NCBI RefSeq assembly: GCF_001238275.1
Contig: NZ_LGTB01000018.1
Coordinates: 89,137-153,136 of the forward strand
DNA length: 64,000 nt
Direction: 5' to 3'
Origin: Bradyrhizobium viridifuturi
GTDB lineage: Bacteria > Pseudomonadota > Alphaproteobacteria > Rhizobiales > Xanthobacteraceae
Under the pieces are notes generated by a model. That model ran no database searches and was not told the DNA's origin. It was given only the letters and a program-made list of their open reading frames with translations. Made by a program: the position numbers and the translations under genes. This document shows, one piece after another, positions 59,083 through 64,000 of the stretch (position 1 is its first letter; each line of letters begins with the position of its first letter).

Positions 59083-59110
59083 CCATTAAATGACTATTGT
59101 CATATTATGG
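59083..59110. promoter_or_regulatory. 28-bp dyad operator upstream of the 4Fe-4S protein, with a half-site at 59146-59161
   Basis: CCAT (59083-59086) and ATGG (59107-59110) flank ATGAC (59090-59094) and GTCAT (59099-59103), a symmetric arrangement. ATTGTCATATTATGGA (59096-59111) recurs with one change as ATTGTCATATAATGGA at 59146-59161, exactly 50 bases away. The regulator is not encoded next door. Confidence 0.65.
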
Positions 59111-59185
59111 AGCGACCGAAGCCGAGGCAAGTGAATTATCTGTCGATTGTCATATAATGGAACCCGGCGCGCGCTGATCGCGCCT

Positions 59186-59307
59186 CATCGTCATCGCGAG
59201 CGAAGCGAAGCAATCCATCTTTCGGCACATGCGGATCGATGGTTTGCTTCGTCGCTTCAGCGCAAAATTGCTTTGCAATTTTGTCGCGAGCTCCTCGCAA
59301 TGACGAA
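59186..59307. repeat. large dispersed inverted repeat (GAGCGAAGCGAAGCAATCC family)
   Basis: The left end reads CGTCATCGCGAGCGAAGCG and continues AAGCAATCC; the right end inverts it as CTCCTCGCAATGACG. A nested hairpin AAAATTG / CAATTTT lies near the middle. I recognise this as a frequent intergenic element of Bradyrhizobium-type genomes. It fills most of the 250-base gap between two genes. Confidence 0.85.
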
Positions 59308-59322
59308 GAAAGACCGCCGTTC

Positions 59323-59772
59323 TCAATCCAGCAGCTTGGTATCGTCAGGCGCCTGCGGCGGCGTCTTGATCGCGATCGCCTTGAACGGGCGGCCGTTCGG
59401 CTTGGTGCCGCCATGCGGCGTGCCTTTCGGGATCACGATCAGGTCGCCCGCCTTCACCGGCACTTCCTTGTCGCCGAGCCAGACCGTGCCGGTGCCCTCG
59501 AGGATGAACTGCATCTCGTTGGTGTTGGGATGCATGTGCTTCGGCACATTGCCGTCCTGGATCGAGACGGTGGCGCCGTCGGCAGAGACGAATGTCTTGG
59601 AGCGGAAGCCGACCTTGTTCGCGTCGCCGAGCTTGTCGCCCTCCATCTCGCCGGTGTGGATCACCTGCGCCGTGATGCTCTCGGCCGCGAGCGCCGGCCG
59701 CAGCAGATGGGTGGCGCCACAGCCGGCGGCGAAGGCGGTGGCGAGCGACAGCGCGGTTGCAAAGCGATTCAT
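59323..59772 (-). CDS. exported cupin-domain protein
   Basis: A 149-residue protein with a signal peptide (hydrophobic to about residue 29, PALAAES) and one cupin domain. Cupin motif 1 contains KHMHPNTNEMQFILEG with two His and a Glu; motif 2 is IPKGTPHGG with the last His. These are metal ligands, so it probably binds Mn, Fe or Ni in the periplasm. Substrate is unknown. It is divergent from the binding-protein gene at 59954. Confidence 0.85.
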   Translation of the reverse strand: MNRFATALSLATAFAAGCGATHLLRPALAAESITAQVIHTGEMEGDKLGDANKVGFRSKTFVSADGATVSIQDGNVPKHMHPNTNEMQFILEGTGTVWLGDKEVPVKAGDLIVIPKGTPHGGTKPNGRPFKAIAIKTPPQAPDDTKLLD

Positions 59773-59953
59773 GAAGGCCTCCCTTGGTGTTTCCTTTGAA
59801 GTATTCTTGATGGTTCTATTCTTGGTGCCTGTTCGGCGTTTTCTGCATCCGCGATGCTATGCCGCCGCCGCAGGCTTGACCAGCTACCGGAAAGTCGCCT
59901 TCTCAAGGCGCGCCCGCTCCTCTATCTTGCCGGCCAGTCGAACGGAGGACGTC

Positions 59954-60979
59954 ATGAACAAATGGCTTGGCAAGCTTGCCGGAACGCTGCTGGCGCTGAC
60001 CCTGTCCACGGGCCTTGCGGCGGCGCAAAGCAAGATCACCATCGCGGTCGGGGGCGGCGCCTGCCTGTGCTATCTGCCCACCGTGCTGGCCAAGCAGCTC
60101 GGCGAATATGACAAGGCCGGGCTTGCGGTCGAGCTGGTCGACCTGAAGGGCGGCTCGGATGCGCTGAAGGCCGTGCTCGGCGGCAGCGCCGACGTCGTCT
60201 CCGGCTATTTTGACCACTGCGTCAACCTCGCGGCCAAGAAGCAGGAGCTGCAGGCCTTCGTGGTCTATGACCGCTATCCCGGCCTGGTGCTGGTGGTGTC
60301 GCCGAAGCACACCGGCGAGATCAACTCGATCAAGGATCTCGCCGGCAAGAAGGTCGGCGTCAGCGCCCCGGGTTCCTCGACCGACTTCTTCCTGAAATAT
60401 CTGTTGAAGAAGAACGGCCTCGATCCGGCGGGCACCGCCGTGATCGGCGTCGGCCTCGGCGCCACCGCGGTGGCCGCGATGGAGCAGGGCCAGATCGATG
60501 CCGCCGTGATGCTCGATCCCTCCGTCACCGTGCTGCAGGGCAGCTACAAGGACCTCAAGATCCTCAGCGACACCCGCACCCAGCACGACACGCTTGCGGT
60601 GTTCGGCGGCGAGTATCCGGGCGGCGCGCTCTATTCGACCACGGCCTGGGTCAACGGCCATGAGAAGGAGGTGCAGGCGCTGACCAACGCGATCATGGCG
60701 ACCTTGGCCTGGATCCATTCGCATTCCGCCGAGGAGGTCATGGCCAAGATGCCGGAGGAGCTCGTCGGCAAGAACAAGGACCTCTATCTCGCCGCATTGA
60801 AGAACACGATCCCGATGTTCTCGGAAACCGGCAAGATGGATCCCAAGGGCGCGGAGGCCGTGCTCGCGGTGTTCAGCGAAGGCTCGCCTGAGGTCGCGAA
60901 GGCCGGTATCGACGTCACCAAGACCTACACCAACAAATTCGTCGATCAGGTCAAGAAGACGACCGGGAACGCGAAGTAG
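59954..60979 (+). CDS. nitrate/sulfonate-type ABC substrate-binding protein (NMT1/SsuA-like)
   Basis: A 341-residue exported protein: signal peptide to about residue 24 (STGLAAAQ), then the NMT1/SsuA fold (KITIAVGGGACLCYLPTVLAKQLGEYDKAGL, quoted in part), with the conserved segment LAGKKVGVSAPGSSTDFFLKYLL, quoted in part. A strong GGAGGACGTC ribosome site precedes the ATG. The nearest SsuB/SsuC-type ATPase and permease are at 53571-55170, 4.8 kb away. It may bind a thiamine precursor, sulfonate or another small anion. Confidence 0.88.
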   Translation: MNKWLGKLAGTLLALTLSTGLAAAQSKITIAVGGGACLCYLPTVLAKQLGEYDKAGLAVELVDLKGGSDALKAVLGGSADVVSGYFDHCVNLAAKKQELQAFVVYDRYPGLVLVVSPKHTGEINSIKDLAGKKVGVSAPGSSTDFFLKYLLKKNGLDPAGTAVIGVGLGATAVAAMEQGQIDAAVMLDPSVTVLQGSYKDLKILSDTRTQHDTLAVFGGEYPGGALYSTTAWVNGHEKEVQALTNAIMATLAWIHSHSAEEVMAKMPEELVGKNKDLYLAALKNTIPMFSETGKMDPKGAEAVLAVFSEGSPEVAKAGIDVTKTYTNKFVDQVKKTTGNAK

Positions 60980-60994
60980 GCGCGCACGGGCGAC

Positions 60995-61696
60995 ATGGAG
61001 GCTCCACTCATTTGCCGCGTCACCGCGCTCGACCTCGCGTTGCAGCAGCGTCCCTGGCCGTTCGCGGACGAGCGGCGCGCCGAGATCGACGCGTATTTCG
61101 TCGAGCAGCAGCGGCTGAACCCGAACCTGTGGAACGGCCGGGTCCTGCTCGGGCGCGATCCGGTGTTTGCCGGCGAGCGGCTCAGCGCGAGCTATTTCGA
61201 GACCGACTTCGCAAGCTTCCTGGCCTGGCGCGATTGGGGCTTTCCGGACAAGGAGGTCTTCAACGGCTTCGGCATGGGCGCGCTGCTCTCGAACGACGGC
61301 GCCTTCGTGTGCGGGGTGATGGGCGAGCGGACGGCGAATGCGGGACGGATCTATTTTCCCTCCGGCACGCCCGATCTCGACGACATCAGGGGCGACACGG
61401 TCGATATCGCCGGCAGCGTGATGCGCGAGCTCGAGGAGGAGACCGGGCTCAAGCCGTCGGATTGCCGCGGCGACGCCGACTGGCACTGCATCTACACAGG
61501 CGTTGCGCTCGCGATGATGCAGATCCTGCGCGTGGACATGGCGGGAGACGTGCTGCGCGCCAGGATCGAGTCCAATCTTTCGCGCCAGCAAGATCCGGAG
61601 CTCGCCGGCATCCATCTGGTGCGCAGCCGCGCCGATCTCACGGCGGCAATGCCGCGCTTCGTCACCGCGTTCATCGAGACGCAGCTGCCGGCCTAG
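60995..61696 (+). CDS. NUDIX hydrolase
   Basis: A 233-residue protein with an N-terminal extension (residues 1-90) and a Nudix domain holding GDTVDIAGSVMRELEEETGL. The REL-EEE-TGL core matches REUxEExGU, but the first Glu of the Nudix box is not conserved (the spacing puts Val there). The family hydrolyses nucleoside diphosphate derivatives. It begins 15 bases after the binding-protein stop, suggesting co-transcription with it. Substrate is unknown. Confidence 0.82.
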   Translation: MEAPLICRVTALDLALQQRPWPFADERRAEIDAYFVEQQRLNPNLWNGRVLLGRDPVFAGERLSASYFETDFASFLAWRDWGFPDKEVFNGFGMGALLSNDGAFVCGVMGERTANAGRIYFPSGTPDLDDIRGDTVDIAGSVMRELEEETGLKPSDCRGDADWHCIYTGVALAMMQILRVDMAGDVLRARIESNLSRQQDPELAGIHLVRSRADLTAAMPRFVTAFIETQLPA

Positions 61697-61777
61697 GCTG
61701 GATGCCTCTGGAGTGCACGATAGCGGCTTGGATCAGAATTCACGGTTGTCCGAGCGCTGCTTAGATAAGTCCGATCA

Positions 61778-62359
61778 TCACGACCCCAGTAGGTAGCGGT
61801 GACCGCTAGGTCCGACAAACTGATTGAGCACACAGGCCTCGAAGGCCGCGGCCATCTGTCGTGCGGACAAGTCCGGCGGCATTCTGCCGATCGCCGTACA
61901 TAGTCCGGGGCACAGTACTGTACGAATGGCAGCTCCGGGGGCTTCGCGATTGCGCAGCTTTACGGCACGGATGGCCGCCCGGAATGCCAGATAGGCATTA
62001 GTCGTACTGGAGACGTTCATCGGTACTCGCATGGTCGGCGCGCTTACGAGATAAGGGATCGCCGTGTCGAATGTCTCGATGATTGTTGCTTGGCCAACTG
62101 GCAGCTCGCCATCGTGCTCATCCCTGAGATGAGCTTGAAGTCTTGTTTGCAATTCCCAGCCGAAGCGGCGGAGATACACGAGATCAATCCCACCGTCCAT
62201 GTAACCAAAACTATTGGCAGGGCTCACAATTGCATCAGCCGATGTTTCAAAGATATCGCCCTGCGAGATTCGTACATTGTCGAGGCCCTTGAAGTATTTC
62301 TTCCAAGCCTTGACGACGTCGGCATCGATGTCGCGCAGTTCGAAGATGATAGGTTGCAT
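61778..62359 (-). CDS. macro-domain protein
   Basis: A 193-residue protein with a macro-domain core: GDIFETSADAIVSPANSFGYMDGGID (about residues 34-59, quoted in part) binds ADP-ribose, and a later GLCTAIGRMPPDLSARQM segment follows the fold. Macro domains bind or hydrolyse ADP-ribose or its derivatives. Third-position G/C bias is weaker and overall composition is lower than the neighbours, consistent with acquisition from elsewhere. The ATG at 62359 is preferred over 62380. It is convergent with NUDIX, and both could touch ADP-ribose chemistry. Confidence 0.8.
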   Translation of the reverse strand: MQPIIFELRDIDADVVKAWKKYFKGLDNVRISQGDIFETSADAIVSPANSFGYMDGGIDLVYLRRFGWELQTRLQAHLRDEHDGELPVGQATIIETFDTAIPYLVSAPTMRVPMNVSSTTNAYLAFRAAIRAVKLRNREAPGAAIRTVLCPGLCTAIGRMPPDLSARQMAAAFEACVLNQFVGPSGHRYLLGS

Positions 62360-62601
62360 TTTGCATTCCCCAGAACTCAAAGCTTGTTGTCATCACACGC
62401 CATCGGAGACTTGGTCGCAAGCCCCTGGTCTGGGGCATACGCGAAGTCCGGACCCATTGCCGCCAGTCCGCTCCGCCGAAACTTTGCGCAAGCCTGCGCC
62501 GTGGCGACGCAGCCATCGCGCTTGACATCACCGGCCGCTCCCCCTGTGATAGGGCGGCACGATAACAAAAAATGCAGTGCACAATCTCCGGGGAGGGATT
62601 C

Positions 62602-63912
62602 ATGCCGGTCAGGAGGGGTGCCCGCTGGCTCGCGGGTCTGTCAGTCGCGCTCGCCGCGCTGGGCGTGGTTGGCGCCGCGCAGGCGCAGGACAAGAAGATC
62701 AAGATCGGCGTGATCTTCGATCTGACCGGCCCGCTGGCCGGCGGCGGCTCCGAGCTGCAATATACCGGCGTCAAGATCATGCTCGACCATTACGCCAAGA
62801 CCGGCGTCGAGGGTTACAAGGTCGAGGCGGTCTATGCCGACGCGCAGAGCAAGCCCGATATCGCCATCAACGAGGCCGTCCGCCTGCTCGAGCAGGAGAA
62901 GGTCGACATGGTGATGGGCTTCTTCTCCTCGGCGCAATGCGTGCCGGTGGCGGCCCGGGTCGACCAGATGAAGAAGTTCATGTGGATCACGACCTGCATC
63001 TCCTCGGGCGTGTTCGACGGCAAGAACTACAAATACGTGTTCCGCCCGCAGGCCGCCGGCAACCAATACGGCATGATGACGACCGACTTCATCGCGCAAT
63101 ATTCGCTGTCCAAGTTCGGCAAGGAGCCGAAGGACCTGCGGGTCGCCATCATCCATGAGGACGGCGCCTACGGCGTCGACGTCGCCAAGGGCAACGAGGC
63201 CGGCGCGAAGAAGGCCGGCTTCAACATCGTGCTCAAGGAAGGCTATTCGGCGACCGCGCCCGATCTGTCGGCGCTGGTGACCAAGCTGAAGCGTGCCAAG
63301 CCCGACGTGATCTTTCACACCGGCTACAATCCGGACATCACCCTGCTGTTCCGCCAGGCCCGCGAGCAGGGCTTGAAGTTCGGCGCCATCGTCGGCCACG
63401 GCGCCGGCTACGGCGTCTACGAGAAGCTGAAGGAAGGCCTCGGCGCCGATGCCAACTATCTGTTCAACACCGATCCGATCTCGATCTGGCTCGCCAATCA
63501 GAAGACCATGGACCCGAAACTGCCGCCCATCATCAAGATGGTCGGCGAGGAATTCGACAAGCTCAAGCCCGGCGTGTCGATCCGCTCCGCCCATGTCGGC
63601 ATCGGCGCGGCCAACGCCTATGTGTTCCTCGACGACGTGCTGCCGCGCGCGATCAAGAAATATGGCGGCGTCGATCCCGACGCGCTGCGCAAGGCCGCGC
63701 TCGACACCGACATTCCCGAGGGCGGCACCATGCTCGGTTATGGCGTGAAGTTCTACGGCGAGGGCGAGCAGTACGCCGGGCAGAATGCGCGCTCGTTCCC
63801 GGTGGTGCTGCAATATATCGACGACAAATCCTATGTGGTGTGGCCGAAGAGCCAGATGCAGCGCGAGACCGAGCTGCCGCTGCCGGCCGGCACCACCTAC
63901 AGCTACAAATAG
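62602..63912 (+). CDS. branched-chain amino acid-type ABC substrate-binding protein (LivK-like)
   Basis: A 436-residue exported protein: signal peptide to about residue 26 (GAAQAQDK), then the periplasmic binding fold type I (IKIGVIFDLTGPLAGGGSELQYTGVKI, quoted in part). MGFFSSAQCVPVAARVDQ and VAIIHEDGAYGVDVAKGNEAG belong to lobe contacts in the Leu/Ile/Val-binding family. The long C-terminal arm is usual for the 430-residue class. GGGGAGGGATTC precedes the ATG. Permease and ATPase genes would be expected downstream, outside the window. Ligand unknown. Confidence 0.92.
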   Translation: MPVRRGARWLAGLSVALAALGVVGAAQAQDKKIKIGVIFDLTGPLAGGGSELQYTGVKIMLDHYAKTGVEGYKVEAVYADAQSKPDIAINEAVRLLEQEKVDMVMGFFSSAQCVPVAARVDQMKKFMWITTCISSGVFDGKNYKYVFRPQAAGNQYGMMTTDFIAQYSLSKFGKEPKDLRVAIIHEDGAYGVDVAKGNEAGAKKAGFNIVLKEGYSATAPDLSALVTKLKRAKPDVIFHTGYNPDITLLFRQAREQGLKFGAIVGHGAGYGVYEKLKEGLGADANYLFNTDPISIWLANQKTMDPKLPPIIKMVGEEFDKLKPGVSIRSAHVGIGAANAYVFLDDVLPRAIKKYGGVDPDALRKAALDTDIPEGGTMLGYGVKFYGEGEQYAGQNARSFPVVLQYIDDKSYVVWPKSQMQRETELPLPAGTTYSYK

Positions 63913-63958
63913 CTCAAGCAAGATGAGATCAGGTCGAACAGCAGCCGCGCAGGAACCG

Positions 63959-64000
63959 CGCTCCCTCTCCCGCTTGCGGGGGAGGGTTGGGGTGGGGGCT
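63959..64000. repeat. GC-rich dispersed hairpin repeat at window end
   Basis: CCCTCTCCCGC and GCGGGGGAGGG pair around a TTGC loop with one G-T wobble, followed by TTGGGGTGGGGG. This is the GC-rich hairpin type common between genes in this group. It begins 47 bases after the LivK-like stop and runs off the window. Confidence 0.6.

Overview
The window is GC-rich DNA, densely packed with genes and strongly biased to G/C at third codon positions. Gene content, gene order and dispersed repeats fit an alphaproteobacterium of the Bradyrhizobium / Rhodopseudomonas group (Nitrobacteraceae). Supporting signs are a circularly permuted two-piece tmRNA gene with the tag ANDNFAPVAQAA, the DUF4169 plus ribbon-helix-helix pair beside fumC, a single-domain SspB, two DUF3551 proteins, and several palindromic repeat families that I associate with these genomes. 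No tRNA, rRNA, insertion sequence, prophage or CRISPR array was seen.

Layout. 1-5.5 kb: end of a TPR protein, a methyltransferase, an MFS transporter, and a TetR regulator divergent from a cytochrome P450 with a 34-bp palindrome between them. 5.7-9.5 kb: a large AsmA-family protein. 9.5-13.3 kb: VOC protein, RHH/DUF4169 pair, fumC, sspB and ssrA, so the tagging RNA lies next to the adaptor that reads its tag. 13.4-17.8 kb: a split chromate transporter and a tripartite tricarboxylate transporter. 17.9-26 kb: a conserved core block (thyA, GNAT, folA, hflK, hflC, DUF2065, degP, serB, miaA). 26.1-33.2 kb: a branched-chain amino acid cluster headed by a promoter, a leader peptide rich in Ile/Leu/Val codons and an attenuator, then ilvB, a threonine-dehydratase-like gene, ilvN, a methyltransferase, two exporters and ilvC. 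33.3-45.4 kb: DUF2336 protein, membrane cyclase, LprI-like protein, ferric-reductase-like membrane protein with a divergent TetR gene and twin operators, a sulfatase-like membrane enzyme, a NEW3/ABC export operon and an osmoprotectant-type ABC importer. 46-52.4 kb: HD-domain protein, secreted small proteins, and a 1255-residue calpain-like cysteine protease carrying six 321-bp tandem repeats. 52.5-64 kb: ketopantoate-reductase-like gene, a nitrate/sulfonate-type ABC transporter whose likely binding protein is 4.8 kb away, an XRE/SDR pair, an SDR lacking its catalytic Tyr and Lys, a ferredoxin-type protein with an SCP2-like tail, cupin, NUDIX, macro-domain and LivK-like proteins.

A major caveat is that at least eleven reading frames (in nine genes) are broken by what looks like loss of exactly one base. 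The broken genes include hflK, miaA, an AsmA gene hit three times, the calpain-like protease hit twice and an ABC permease. Every event has the same sign and most fall in short G/C runs, which points to sequencing or assembly error rather than gene decay. I therefore annotate each as one gene across the break and give the site.
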